Source of the DNA: a virus
Strand: one strand, 5' to 3'
Virus record (IMG/VR): IMGVR_UViG_3300028415_000034
Span: 1 to 20,425 of that record
Length of the DNA: 20,425 nt
Numbering within the stretch: the first letter of the stretch is position 1; every line of letters begins with the position of its first letter. Shown here piece by piece: positions 1 to 7,369 of this stretch. Under the pieces are notes generated by a model. It saw only the letters and a list, made by a program, of their open reading frames with translations. It was not told the origin of the DNA and searched no databases. A program made the translations under genes and the position numbers.

Positions 1-609
1 ATAAGTGGTGCCGCCTTCAGCTACGTGACGAGCCATTGCTCTTGCGCCTGCTAGGTGCTTGTATGGATATTTGAACCTTTCACCTTCTGGGCTTTCAATG
101 TAAATTGTTCCAATGTTTCGTGTGCGCCCTGACGGTGTTTCAGTGTCAATGTTTTCAGTATGCTTAATCACTAGTCTGGCACTGTCTATATTTTGGTAAC
201 TTAATTTTGAAGTACCATATAACTTCGATTCATTCATGCTGCTGTCTCCGGAATTCGTTGCGAGATATTGATAGTCTCGTTTCTCTAAGTTTGATTTTGT
301 AATATTACGAACGTCAAAGTTAAGCATTCTCTTCTTTGAAAACATTCTCATTCCACGTAAAAATTCATACCACTTGCCTTTAGCTATTTCGTTTTCTGTA
401 ACACGGTCGGCGAACATAATAACGACGCCGTCCTCTTCGTCTAGTGATATACTAATCTTATCGTCATTAGTTTTATCAAAAGTAAATTCGAAGTAGCGTG
501 CTTCAGTTGGTTCGTTAGTGACATTACCTTCACTGTCGCCAATAGTTACGCTCGGAAATCTTCCGCGTACCTTTGAAAATAACTCTTCTGCAATTGTATT
601 TAAGTCCAT
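1..609 (-). CDS. Conserved phage protein of unknown function, C-terminus cut off by window edge
   Basis: An open frame runs from ATG at 609 to the left edge with no stop, giving the first 203 residues (begins MDLNTIAEELFSKVRGRF). I do not recognise a catalytic domain. The later visible part has a conserved-looking stretch (ESKLYGTSKLSYQ, then RTRNIGTIYIESPEGERFKYP and KHLAGARAMARHV) that I remember from large uncharacterised proteins of marine T4-like phages; this is recall, not a search. It starts 7 nt after the gp17 stop. No SD is visible; a late promoter motif ends only 3 nt before the ATG, so the mRNA is probably leaderless. Since it follows gp17 and has a late promoter, a virion or assembly role is likely but unproven. 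Confidence 0.8.
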   Translation of the reverse strand, partial: MDLNTIAEELFSKVRGRFPSVTIGDSEGNVTNEPTEARYFEFTFDKTNDDKISISLDEEDGVVIMFADRVTENEIAKGKWYEFLRGMRMFSKKRMLNFDVRNITKSNLEKRDYQYLATNSGDSSMNESKLYGTSKLSYQNIDSARLVIKHTENIDTETPSGRTRNIGTIYIESPEGERFKYPYKHLAGARAMARHVAEGGTTY

Positions 610-612
610 AAC

Positions 613-621
613 GTATTTATC
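613..621 (-). promoter_or_regulatory. T4-type late promoter, upstream of the truncated 1-609 gene
   Basis: On the minus strand the motif is GATAAATAC, matching the T4 late consensus TATAAATA in all but the first base. It contains the TAA stop codon of gp17 (617-619). Only GTT separates it from the ATG at 609. With the T4 rule of starting about 6 nt after the last A of the core, the transcript would begin at 608-609, the start codon itself. Confidence 0.7.
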
Positions 622-2194
622 CGTTGCTACTCATAAAGATGGGCATCGGAGGATCGTAGTCGTCATCCTCGGCCTGTGTAAACGTGTTGTAAATCTTAGG
701 ATCCCAGTCTTTGAGTACAGCCATCATTCTTATAGTTAAGAGTAGCGCCGAAACTAAGTCGTCTGCGTGTCCTTGTTTTGCTTGAAAGCTAGAGCCTGTT
801 GCAATAAAGCCTTTAAGTTCCGATATTAACGGTTTTGAGTGCACTTCCATTTTACTGTTTTCTATCATAGTCTTTAGTCGACTACAAGCGGTAATCTTTG
901 CACCGTGAGTTGTGTTAAATCCTCGACGGAATTTCCTTACGTGCCCTTTACGCATTGGTTCTGATATAAACAGTCCCGGGATATTCTCTTCTCCTACGTC
1001 TTGTATGACTAGTAGAGCAGCTTCGCCTATGCTGTTATTTTCCACGCTCCAGTAAATGCTGTTAGGAGCTTTGATTTCGTCTTGTATGTATGCACAGATA
1101 TCTTTGAGTATTCGTATCTGGCCAGGAATAGATGTCTGGTTGTGGAACCATTCTGCTACTTGTACATAGGTAGGAAGTTCAATTACCTGTATAGCAGCGT
1201 TGTCGCCGCCTGTGCCCATACTCGGGTCAAGTGCTACAGCATACGTATAACCTGCCTTAGGCTTCTTATACCAGCGTGTTTGCCCCATGTTAATTATCGG
1301 GGTCATCCCCTCCATCTCGGACAGTTTGATTGCATTAATTAACGTCTCGTCGAATATTAGGAATTCGCAGCCGTACTCACGACGAAAGCGTTCTTCACCA
1401 ATACGTCCTACTTCAGCAACCTTCCATTCTTCGTCACGATCTGGGTGAGCATCCCACGGCACTGTAAATGCGTGAAAGCCGTTTATGCCTAGCGTTTGTT
1501 CGTTGCCGTGTTCGTCGAATTTCTTTTCAGCATCCTTCCAAATTGTTGCGAACGTGTCTTCGTCCGAGTTTGGTGTAGATGTTATAATAGCTCTACCACC
1601 TGTTGCTAGTGTAGGTGATATTGAAGTCCAGAATTCTTCAGCAATGTTTGGCTGTACAAACGCAAATTCGTCACAGTACAGTAGTGATATACTCATACCA
1701 CGTCCCGTGTTGCCTGTAGTTGCCTGTGACACAATACGCGAGCCGTTTTCGAATTCTATACTACCTTTGTTATACGAGGTTACGCCTGCACGAATATGAT
1801 CAGGACATAATTCATAGATATAGCGAATACGCTGCATAATCTCTTGCGCGCCTGAATACTTGTGTGCAGCAATTAGGATTGTTTGGTCCGGGTGGAACAT
1901 TGCATACCAAGAAAGGTATACCGCAGCACATGTAGTCTTACCTGTCTGACGAGGCAACATGTTTATGTTAAAGCGATATCCGTGATAACTGGCCATCAAC
2001 TCTTCTTGATAGTCATAAGGTTCAAAGAGTAGTTTGCCTTTTACCGGATGCTGTATGTATGCAAAGTTTTTTGCGAAGTAGAAATACCCCTCGTCAGGAT
2101 CCATACATTTAACAAGTTGTCCTATTTGTTTTTCTGTATAGGTTTCCTGCTGGTTAGCTTTTTTGGTTAGTACGCCGTCAAGTGATTTGCTCAT
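617..2194 (-). CDS. 17: Terminase large subunit (gp17), DNA-packaging ATPase and nuclease
   Basis: This is the motor protein that pumps DNA into the prohead and cuts the concatemer. 525 residues from the ATG. N-terminal ATPase: Walker A-type loop PRQTGKTT (81-88; T4 has SRQLGKT), Walker B LLYCDEFAFV (171-180, D175 and E176), coupling motif TSTPN (205-209). C-terminal RNase H-like nuclease: acidic residues D323 (ALDPSMGTGGD), E385 (VENNS) and D478/D479 (HADDLVSALL). The layout fits T4 gp17, although that protein is longer (about 610) at the N-terminus. A TTG at 2209 in frame would add five residues, but it lies inside the promoter core, so ATG 2194 is preferred. There is no SD; the late promoter ends 3 nt upstream. 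The partner gp16 lies upstream, separated by two genes of unknown function, whereas genes 16 and 17 are adjacent in T4. Confidence 0.96.
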   Translation of the reverse strand: MSKSLDGVLTKKANQQETYTEKQIGQLVKCMDPDEGYFYFAKNFAYIQHPVKGKLLFEPYDYQEELMASYHGYRFNINMLPRQTGKTTCAAVYLSWYAMFHPDQTILIAAHKYSGAQEIMQRIRYIYELCPDHIRAGVTSYNKGSIEFENGSRIVSQATTGNTGRGMSISLLYCDEFAFVQPNIAEEFWTSISPTLATGGRAIITSTPNSDEDTFATIWKDAEKKFDEHGNEQTLGINGFHAFTVPWDAHPDRDEEWKVAEVGRIGEERFRREYGCEFLIFDETLINAIKLSEMEGMTPIINMGQTRWYKKPKAGYTYAVALDPSMGTGGDNAAIQVIELPTYVQVAEWFHNQTSIPGQIRILKDICAYIQDEIKAPNSIYWSVENNSIGEAALLVIQDVGEENIPGLFISEPMRKGHVRKFRRGFNTTHGAKITACSRLKTMIENSKMEVHSKPLISELKGFIATGSSFQAKQGHADDLVSALLLTIRMMAVLKDWDPKIYNTFTQAEDDDYDPPMPIFMSSNG

Positions 2195-2197
2195 AGT

Positions 2198-2205
2198 GTA
2201 TTTAC
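2198..2205 (-). promoter_or_regulatory. T4-type late promoter of gp17
   Basis: The minus strand reads GTAAATAC, followed by ACT and then ATG of gp17. This is the TAAATAC core with the second base of the consensus changed. The 3-nt spacing to the ATG matches that at 613-621. A transcript starting at the T4 position would begin at the ATG, so it would be leaderless. Confidence 0.6.
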
Positions 2206-2213
2206 TCAAGACA

Positions 2214-2233
2214 ATAGCGCCCGGTGGCGCTAT
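2214..2233 (-). terminator. Perfect stem-loop between the 416-residue gene and gp17, possible terminator
   Basis: ATAGCGCC, a 4-nt loop and GGCGCTAT form a perfect 8-bp stem, starting 6 nt after the stop codon at 2240-2242. In the minus-strand transcript it is followed by TGTCTTG, a weak U-tract, so it may be a leaky terminator or an RNA-stabilising or processing hairpin. The gp17 late promoter follows 8 nt later. Confidence 0.55.
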
Positions 2234-2239
2234 GCGAAG

Positions 2240-3490
2240 TTACTTCTTCTTTTTGTCTTTTGGTAAATTGCCTTTTTCTTTAGCTGCTTTGATTTTCGAG
2301 CCTTGATACTCTGCTTTTGGAGTTTCAATTTTTCCGTCACCGTCGTAATCTTTATCGGCTTTCTTCTTTTCAGAAAGTTGCGCGTATAGTCTGTCTTTGA
2401 CACCCTCGACGGCCATTGCGTTGTCGCCGTCTTGCGCTTTTGCATACGCTCTCTTCTGACGGTTTAGGCCGCCTGACAAGTCTTTGGTCATATACTGGTG
2501 GTCTTGCTGCTCTTCGTCTGGCTCGTTATCGTAGCCTTCGTCGGTACTGCCTTGGATGATTTCTTGAACCTCGTTAGCAAGGGCTTCGTCAACTGATTGC
2601 CCTGCAATGGTCGCTAGATCGTCGACCATTCCATCAGAAATTGGAGCTACGTCCCAGAACTTGTCAAGTTCTTCGTCTCCCCAGTCGTCAAGGTCTTTCC
2701 CGAAGTATTTTTCAGCCTTGGCCATTTCGCCAACTTCCATCATATCCTGTGATGCACCAGAATCAAGGAAAAAACGTACCAATCCATCTGGCAATGCATC
2801 TCCTAGGTCGTTTTTGTATTTAGAATACTTGTTATACCACTCACGTACAGCTTCTTCCTTGCCACCAAGTGCTCCTTCTTCGTTGTCTTCGAACGTTGGT
2901 TCTTTCATGCTTGCACTTGACTTACTAACTACCTGGCGCTGACCACGCTTGACCAACTCTTCGATTACCTCGGCTTGTTTACGACTATCCATTTTGCTAA
3001 GTTTCTGAAGAAGTCGGCCAGCATCTACGCCTGTGAACTCGTTGCTGACTGTATCTTTAAACTCGCTTTGGGCTCTGCGATCGCCTTGGGCTACTTGTTT
3101 AACCAACCCAAGTAACTTCTCGACTTCTTGGCCGCTACCTGATGACATTTCATCTACGCTTTCACCGCCCGGCGGTAGTCCGTGAACTTTTTTTTCAATT
3201 CCGCCTATGTCGTCTTCGCCTGTTACCATTGGTTCTGGATCGCCCATAATGCCTGCTAGACGTTCCATGTCTTGACGTGCTGGCATAGGTTGCGCTGATT
3301 GCGCAGACTGATCGTTCATGCCTGCGTTACCTAGCATCTTAGCAAGGCTAGCAAGTTCGTCGGCTGTGTCAGCAGTTACGCTAATTGCTTCGTCTAACTG
3401 TTGCTTCTTGCTTTCGTCTGACGCACCTGAACCTTCTAGTTCTGTCATGCGCTGAATCATATCTTTTAAATTCTTTGTGCTGCTATCCAT
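2240..3490 (-). CDS. Acidic, mostly helical phage protein of unknown function
   Basis: 416 residues, rich in Asp, Glu, Lys, Gln and Ser. The N-terminal region (about 1-60) looks coiled-coil-like (MDSSTKNLKDMIQRMTELEG), and there are several low-complexity acidic stretches. Near the C-terminus DKDYDGDGKIE (379-389) resembles a calcium-binding EF-hand or dockerin loop, but the twelfth position is not acidic. The last 30 residues are strongly basic and end in a Lys run. No catalytic motif is recognised. Start ATG 3490 is supported by GGGAG about 7 nt upstream, which overlaps the end of the preceding gene; only 2 nt separate the two genes, so they are co-transcribed. Its place between gp16 and gp17 suggests a packaging, assembly or virion role, which is inference. 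Confidence 0.85.
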   Translation of the reverse strand: MDSSTKNLKDMIQRMTELEGSGASDESKKQQLDEAISVTADTADELASLAKMLGNAGMNDQSAQSAQPMPARQDMERLAGIMGDPEPMVTGEDDIGGIEKKVHGLPPGGESVDEMSSGSGQEVEKLLGLVKQVAQGDRRAQSEFKDTVSNEFTGVDAGRLLQKLSKMDSRKQAEVIEELVKRGQRQVVSKSSASMKEPTFEDNEEGALGGKEEAVREWYNKYSKYKNDLGDALPDGLVRFFLDSGASQDMMEVGEMAKAEKYFGKDLDDWGDEELDKFWDVAPISDGMVDDLATIAGQSVDEALANEVQEIIQGSTDEGYDNEPDEEQQDHQYMTKDLSGGLNRQKRAYAKAQDGDNAMAVEGVKDRLYAQLSEKKKADKDYDGDGKIETPKAEYQGSKIKAAKEKGNLPKDKKKK

Positions 3491-3492
3491 TG

Positions 3493-4056
3493 TTAGCTCC
3501 CTATTGGACTTTTTGTGTTTGCGCTATCAGAGATGTCTTCTGATTCTCCTACAGGTGCTCCCGCAGTCGGTTCATGATCACGCTCTTTACGAGCACTCTC
3601 AAGTTCTTTCAGTAGATCCATAACTCTGTTACCACCTGCACTTTCCTGGGCGCTTTCGCTGGCCATTTCTTCTGTGTCAAGTAGTGCTTCGTACGGTTCG
3701 TTTTCGTCTATTACGCCTTCTTGGTATCTTTCTAAAGGCTCGTCTGCTCTGCGTACTACAAAACAAGATTCGTGTACTGAGCATGCGTGTGCTAAGTAGC
3801 CTGCTAGTACTTGTGATGTTGTTGGGTATGTTAAATCTGCTTCAAAATACGTCACTTCGGTATTCTGTTTCTGAGGAAAGTCTAGCGGGCGTTCCTGAAT
3901 AGGAGTTTTTTTTCCTGCTGTAAGTTTGTCGACGCCAAACTTCTTCAAAGCAGTTTCCATGTGTGTTGTAAATTCTTCAGGCAGTTCGCCGGCTACACCT
4001 ATCTTAAAAGTGTAGACTTTTTTAGATTCGTTTAAAATGTCTGTAAAAGATCTCAT
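3493..4056 (-). CDS. Conserved phage protein of unknown function, between gp16 and gp17
   Basis: 187 residues, beginning MRSFTDILNESKKVYTFKIG. The first 110 residues look like a compact alpha/beta domain, with a stretch (KKTPIQERPLDFPQ, then EVTYFEADLTYPTTSQVL) that I remember as conserved in marine T4-like phages without known function. The C-terminal part (about 115-187) is acidic and low-complexity and ends TKSPIGS. ATG 4056 is preceded by AGGA at a good SD distance and, further upstream, by a late promoter that overlaps the end of gp16. No signal peptide or membrane segment is seen. Confidence 0.87.
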   Translation of the reverse strand: MRSFTDILNESKKVYTFKIGVAGELPEEFTTHMETALKKFGVDKLTAGKKTPIQERPLDFPQKQNTEVTYFEADLTYPTTSQVLAGYLAHACSVHESCFVVRRADEPLERYQEGVIDENEPYEALLDTEEMASESAQESAGGNRVMDLLKELESARKERDHEPTAGAPVGESEDISDSANTKSPIGS

Positions 4057-4078
4057 CGCAGTATCCTAAGTTATATTC

Positions 4079-4087
4079 TTATTTATC
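4079..4087 (-). promoter_or_regulatory. T4-type late promoter for the 187- and 416-residue genes
   Basis: The minus strand reads GATAAATAA, which also encodes the last two residues and the stop of gp16 (Asp-Lys-stop). The ATG at 4056 lies 22 nt downstream, leaving a short leader that carries the SD AGGA. Confidence 0.6.
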
Positions 4088-4603
4088 ATTCTCGGAGCCT
4101 TTATCCATGGCTTTTAGCTTCTCTAGCAAGCTGTTACGGTCTGTTATAACCTCGCCTTCGCCATGTAAAAACCCATCGTCTCCGTCGCCTTTAGGTTTAC
4201 TTTCTTTGTCCTGCTTCTCTTTCTTGAGCTGCAATTCAACCATTTTTAACTTCTTTTCTAGTTTAGAAGTTTTCGCATCTAGATTCGTTTTAAGCATACT
4301 ACTTGCTACTTCAAATATTCTAGCAGAGTAACGTGCTTCCACGTTCATACCTAAGTCCATTAGATCGTCGTATGCATCCATAGCCTTTTGAGCAACTTCA
4401 TTTAGTTCATCGTCGCCAAGTTCGCCTAGCCCTTTTACAGTAGGCAATGCTGCTGTAATTTTATCGAACTCAGCAATCTCTCTAAGAGTTTCCTTTTCTT
4501 GGGCTCTCTTTACTTTTGCTGCTGATTCCTCTTGTTTTTCGGCTTTGTTAATAATCTCTTTTGACGATTCTAGGTCAAGTAGCTGTTCTAATTTTTTTGT
4601 CAT
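4079..4603 (-). CDS. 16: Terminase small subunit (gp16-like)
   Basis: 174 residues; the small terminase regulates gp17 and recognises DNA at the start of packaging. The central region (about 70-135) is a long helical hairpin (DDELNEVAQKAMDAYDDL, then EARYSARIFEVASSMLKTNL and a Lys-rich heptad-like helix). This fits the oligomerising helical core of T4-type gp16. The C-terminus carries a short conserved-looking motif (VITDRNSLLEKLKAM) after a charged linker, as gp16 proteins end in a motif for contact with gp17. The length is close to T4 gp16 (about 164). The ATG has a modest SD (AAGGCGA) and its own late promoter, which overlaps the gp4 stop. Identity rests on fold pattern, length and neighbourhood rather than strong sequence identity. 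Confidence 0.75.
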   Translation of the reverse strand: MTKKLEQLLDLESSKEIINKAEKQEESAAKVKRAQEKETLREIAEFDKITAALPTVKGLGELGDDELNEVAQKAMDAYDDLMDLGMNVEARYSARIFEVASSMLKTNLDAKTSKLEKKLKMVELQLKKEKQDKESKPKGDGDDGFLHGEGEVITDRNSLLEKLKAMDKGSENDK

Positions 4604-4629
4604 ATAGTCGCCTTAATAAAGTGCTAGTA

Positions 4630-4638
4630 TTATTTATC
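4630..4638 (-). promoter_or_regulatory. T4-type late promoter of gp16
   Basis: The minus strand reads GATAAATAA and is followed by TACTAG, as at other late promoters in the window. The core includes the TAA stop of gp4 (4634-4636). The gp16 ATG lies 26 nt downstream, leaving a leader of about 20 nt with AAGGCGA as SD. Confidence 0.65.
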
Positions 4639-5074
4639 TTCTTTTCTTGCCAGTGTGAAAGATGTCCTCTTCGGTCACAACTCTAAAGAAAATTCCTTTT
4701 TGTTTGCACCATGCGCGGGCGCTTTCCCACTTGGCTTGATTAACTACCCAAGCTGCTTGATTAGCTTTTGACCGGCCCGTCCTTTCTTTAACGGATTGAT
4801 TTGATGGTTTTACTTCTATTAGCTCTACTTTACTTTTACCGCTTTTGTTTGCGTATGCTATAAAAAAGTCTGGTACGTAAATTGTTTGTTTGCCGGTAAG
4901 AGGATTTCTGTAAGGTATGCGTACTGCTTCGCTAGCCCATTGTGATACACTTGGATGTTCGTCACAGAATTTCATGAATGTAAACTCCCAACCGCTTCGA
5001 TAAGTTGGTGTTTTTGTACCTATGTACTTTTCAGGATTCTTTGGCGTGAACTTGCCTTGTGCGAATCTAGCCAT
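4634..5074 (-). CDS. 4: Head completion protein (gp4), PD-(D/E)XK nuclease fold
   Basis: 146 residues, close to T4 gp4 (about 150). In T4, gp4 acts on the filled head before tail joining. The N-terminus (GKFTPKNPEKYIGTKTPTYR, then SGWEFTFMKFCDEHPSV) closely matches the T4 pattern as I remember it. Nuclease-fold residues are in place: E30 in the GWE motif, D69 in VPDFF, and E87-V-K89 in LIEVKP. The C-terminal GIFFRVVTEEDIF is also typical. The start lies 1 nt after the stop of the 121-residue gene (TAATATG) and has no clear SD, so translation is probably coupled. Confidence 0.93.
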   Translation of the reverse strand: MARFAQGKFTPKNPEKYIGTKTPTYRSGWEFTFMKFCDEHPSVSQWASEAVRIPYRNPLTGKQTIYVPDFFIAYANKSGKSKVELIEVKPSNQSVKERTGRSKANQAAWVVNQAKWESARAWCKQKGIFFRVVTEEDIFHTGKKRR

Positions 5075-5075
5075 A

Positions 5076-5441
5076 TTATGAGATTATGTTTCTTGCTTCA
5101 AAGAAGTTAGCTGTGTTTGGGTCACGATAGCCCAATACACTTGATTTAATTCTTGAAAAGTTTAAGATTTCTGTTACAAGTGCACTTAGCTGAGTATCAT
5201 CAAGACCTTTTAGGGTGTCTAGTAATTTAAAAGTACCAACACCGTCGGTTTTTGCCTGACGCAGAAGTGTTGCTGCAATGCTTGAACTTGACGTTTCGCT
5301 AAACCCACGTTTGTCGAAAAAACCTAGAACAGCATCAACTTCGCTTGCTGTATATTCAACTCTGTTTTGATAATATCTGTCAAAGAAGTCGCGTACTGGT
5401 CGGTCAGTATTTCTTGGGCCGTTTGTAGGAAAATTACTCAT
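5076..5441 (-). CDS. Conserved small phage protein of unknown function, next to gp4
   Basis: 121 residues, predicted mostly helical: TDRPVRDFFDRYYQNRVEY, then EVDAVLGFFDKRGF, IAATLLRQAKTDGV and LLDTLKGLDDTQLSALVTEI. I remember this family as a conserved hypothetical in marine T4-like phages beside gp4; it is not similar to T4 gp53, which holds the comparable place next to gene 4. The start overlaps the stop of the preceding gene as ATGA (5438-5441), indicating translational coupling. Context suggests a virion or baseplate-assembly role. No catalytic residues are evident. Confidence 0.86.
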   Translation of the reverse strand: MSNFPTNGPRNTDRPVRDFFDRYYQNRVEYTASEVDAVLGFFDKRGFSETSSSSIAATLLRQAKTDGVGTFKLLDTLKGLDDTQLSALVTEILNFSRIKSSVLGYRDPNTANFFEARNIIS

Positions 5442-6574
5442 GGTGTATTAAGTCCTCGTGCTGATGCTACTTTCTGTTCTCTTGACACGCTAGGCGATGA
5501 TGATCCTGCGGTGCCTGAGCCAGGAGCTAACGCTATAGTTGTATTGTTTTCGTTTGCGCCTAGACTTGGAATAATCGAGCCTGCCAAGCCCGCCGAGCCA
5601 GTGCCACCAGGATTTGCAAGTCCGGCTATTGCTCCTGTTGCTACGCCTATGCCTTCTGCTGTAATGTTTCTAGTGTCTAGCTTCTTAGCGTTCTTGATAG
5701 TGTTGGCTGTTGCCAACAAGGTACCTACGCCGATATCACCTGACGCAATGTCGCCGATCACCGAGCTGCCGCCGTCTAGAACGCCGCCTGCGCCGAACAA
5801 GTTTGCAACGCCGCCACCTTCAACAGACAATGGACTTGGCACTGTATCATAGTGCGTCTGAGCAAATGTAGCAGGCGAATCTTCTTCGATTATTCCTCGG
5901 TCATAAAGCACAGTCTCGTAATTTAGAACCATTGTGTTTTCTGACGTTCCAGTACCGTCAGAATAGTCCATTGAATCATGCCCCCATCGCTCGATCATTG
6001 GATTAACTAGAGTGTATTCTGTGAACTGTTGTCTTGATAGCTGATACAGCCTAATGTTCTTAAAGAAAGGAACGACTGTGCCGTTATCAAGGCCATATCT
6101 GTATTTTCTTACACCACTGTAAGTATTTCTAGAACCGTATGCATCTTCGCGCGATTCGCCGCGGCCATCTCTATAGTAGTATTTGTAATATGCTTCTAAA
6201 AGAAAAGTAGTAATACCTTGATTATCATCATGCATTGTGATGTTTATAGGAGTATAATCAATAGCGGTTTGAATTACCTTCTTTCTGTTGTACTGATTCT
6301 TAACGTCAACACTTGCAGAATATTGTGGCAAATCCGCAGTTTTACATAACATGTTTATTTCTGGTAAATGTCGTTCTTTTAATTGGGGGTATAGATCAAG
6401 TGCTTGTTGGTTTATTTCAAAGTTTACAAAGAAAAGAAACTTTTGTTTAGGTGCTAATCTAAACGTGTCGTCAATAAACATCCTGGCAGCATGTCGAAAG
6501 TCACCAAGATTACCTTTGGGATTTGTTAATCCTTGTCCAACGTTGTTTAGAAAGCCGTTTAATTTATTTGCCAT
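5438..6574 (-). CDS. Tail-tube-fold structural protein, possible tube cap or initiator (gp48/gp54-like)
   Basis: 378 residues. The N-terminal part (about 30-250) resembles tail-tube-type folds: LAPKQKFLFFVNFEIN, then EINMLCKTADLPQYSASVDV, QYNRKKVIQTAIDYTPINIT and TFLLEAYYKYYY. About 250-378 is Gly/Ala/Ser/Thr-rich low-complexity sequence (for example GGGVANLFGAGGVLDGG), perhaps flexible or membrane-associating. It lies directly after tail tube gp19. By analogy with T4 it could be the tube initiator (gp54) or cap (gp48) on the baseplate, but sequence similarity does not decide between them. ATG 6574 has no SD and sits 4 nt after a late promoter core. Confidence 0.85.
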   Translation of the reverse strand: MANKLNGFLNNVGQGLTNPKGNLGDFRHAARMFIDDTFRLAPKQKFLFFVNFEINQQALDLYPQLKERHLPEINMLCKTADLPQYSASVDVKNQYNRKKVIQTAIDYTPINITMHDDNQGITTFLLEAYYKYYYRDGRGESREDAYGSRNTYSGVRKYRYGLDNGTVVPFFKNIRLYQLSRQQFTEYTLVNPMIERWGHDSMDYSDGTGTSENTMVLNYETVLYDRGIIEEDSPATFAQTHYDTVPSPLSVEGGGVANLFGAGGVLDGGSSVIGDIASGDIGVGTLLATANTIKNAKKLDTRNITAEGIGVATGAIAGLANPGGTGSAGLAGSIIPSLGANENNTTIALAPGSGTAGSSSPSVSREQKVASARGLNTP

Positions 6575-6578
6575 AATA

Positions 6579-6587
6579 GTATTTATA
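6579..6587 (-). promoter_or_regulatory. Perfect T4 late promoter (TATAAATAC)
   Basis: The minus strand reads TATAAATAC, an exact match to the T4 late consensus, followed by TATT and ATG. Counting 6 nt from the last A of the core puts +1 on the A of the ATG at 6574. It should drive the operon of the tube-fold protein, the 121-residue protein and gp4. Confidence 0.8.
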
Positions 6588-6612
6588 CAAAACTATTAAC
6601 TGCGCACATAAT

Positions 6613-6640
6613 AAAAAAGGAGCCGAAATCGACTCCCTTT
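6613..6640 (-). terminator. Rho-independent terminator after tail tube gp19
   Basis: On the minus strand an 11-bp stem (5' arm 6640-6630, 3' arm 6625-6615, two G-T wobbles) encloses the loop ATTT. It runs directly into a U-tract of six T, then A and T. It lies 23 nt after the gp19 stop and about 26 nt before the next late promoter. Confidence 0.88.
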
Positions 6641-6663
6641 ATTGGGTTTAATTAATCTATGTA

Positions 6664-7302
6664 TTAACCGTTGCTGCCTGAACCTGCACCAGTGATAAGT
6701 GTGTTCACAGAACGTCCAACGTTTGTACCAACACCAGTACCTTGCGGTGTCTGTACTGCGTTGTCAAATCTAATTGCCAATGTTACAGTAGCTGGTTCAT
6801 TAGTTGCATAGTTTAGTGAGTTATAGTTTGCATTTTGTACAAAGCAACCATAGCACTCCCATGTTTCTAATATAGTTGGTTCAAAAGAACCGTTACCGCC
6901 GTCTAGTATCTCAATACGTGTTAAGAACTTGTAATCAACACCTGAAGCTGCGCTTGACTGCTCGAAGAAGTCGAACTGCTTCTGTAGCTGCTCACCGACT
7001 TGTTTCTGAACAGAGCCAGTAACATCGTCACGCAAGTTAAGTGTAAGTGGATCCCAAGTGTGCTTACCTGCTAGGTATGCTTTTGAGTTGTAAATCGGAA
7101 TTTCCATTTCCTCAAACGTTACGTTAGGGCGCGTTACGTCAACCACTTGCTTTGTTAATTCAGTTGTACCTGAGCTTACGCCAAAGTTTTCAAGTGATAC
7201 CCTGAAACGATATTGTAGCTTAGGCATTAACAGACCCTGACTAGTAGCCGACTGGTCACTAGCTAGTGGTACTGTAATTTTCGATAATGATGAAATTGCC
7301 AT
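6664..7302 (-). CDS. 19: Tail tube protein (gp19)
   Basis: 212 residues, longer than T4 gp19 (about 163). It forms the inner tube of the contractile tail. Typical features: MPKLQYRFRVSLENFG near the N-terminus, VTRPNVTFEEMEIPIYNSK, then HTWDPLTLNLRDDVTGSV and ETWECYGCFVQNANY followed by YATNEPATVTLAIRFDNAV. The C-terminus is Gly/Ser/Thr-rich. ATG 7302 has a strong SD (AGGAG, 9-nt spacing), and a late promoter lies about 22 nt upstream. The gene is a single unit between two terminators, with sheath gp18 upstream as expected. Confidence 0.95.
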   Translation of the reverse strand: MAISSLSKITVPLASDQSATSQGLLMPKLQYRFRVSLENFGVSSGTTELTKQVVDVTRPNVTFEEMEIPIYNSKAYLAGKHTWDPLTLNLRDDVTGSVQKQVGEQLQKQFDFFEQSSAASGVDYKFLTRIEILDGGNGSFEPTILETWECYGCFVQNANYNSLNYATNEPATVTLAIRFDNAVQTPQGTGVGTNVGRSVNTLITGAGSGSNG

Positions 7303-7323
7303 TTATATATTCTCCTGTTGCTA

Positions 7324-7332
7324 GTATTTATC
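7324..7332 (-). promoter_or_regulatory. T4-type late promoter of gp19
   Basis: The minus strand reads GATAAATAC followed by TAG. The predicted start is near 7319, giving a leader of about 17 nt with the SD AGGAG. It lies immediately downstream of the gp18 terminator. Confidence 0.8.
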
Positions 7333-7358
7333 AAAAAGTGGGCTCTATAAAAGAGCCC
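7333..7358 (-). terminator. Rho-independent terminator after tail sheath gp18
   Basis: The minus strand forms GGGCTCT, loop TTTAT, AGAGCCC (7-bp perfect stem), followed by AC and a run of five T. It begins 11 nt after the gp18 stop codon and directly abuts the gp19 late promoter. Confidence 0.85.
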
Positions 7359-7369
7359 TAACCTTTTGC

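Noticed and set aside
2816-2824. TCTAAATAC on the minus strand, late-promoter-like
   Set aside because: It lies inside the 416-residue gene, with no start codon or SD after it; it simply encodes part of a Lys/Tyr-rich stretch.
5367-5852. 161-codon plus-strand ORF opposite the 121- and 378-residue genes
   Set aside because: Pro/Ala-rich antisense of the Gly/Ala-rich C-terminal tail; no start signals.
7301-7308. TATAAATG overlapping the gp19 start codon
   Set aside because: Transcription from it would begin inside gp19; the better core at 7324-7332 and the SD between fit the gene start.
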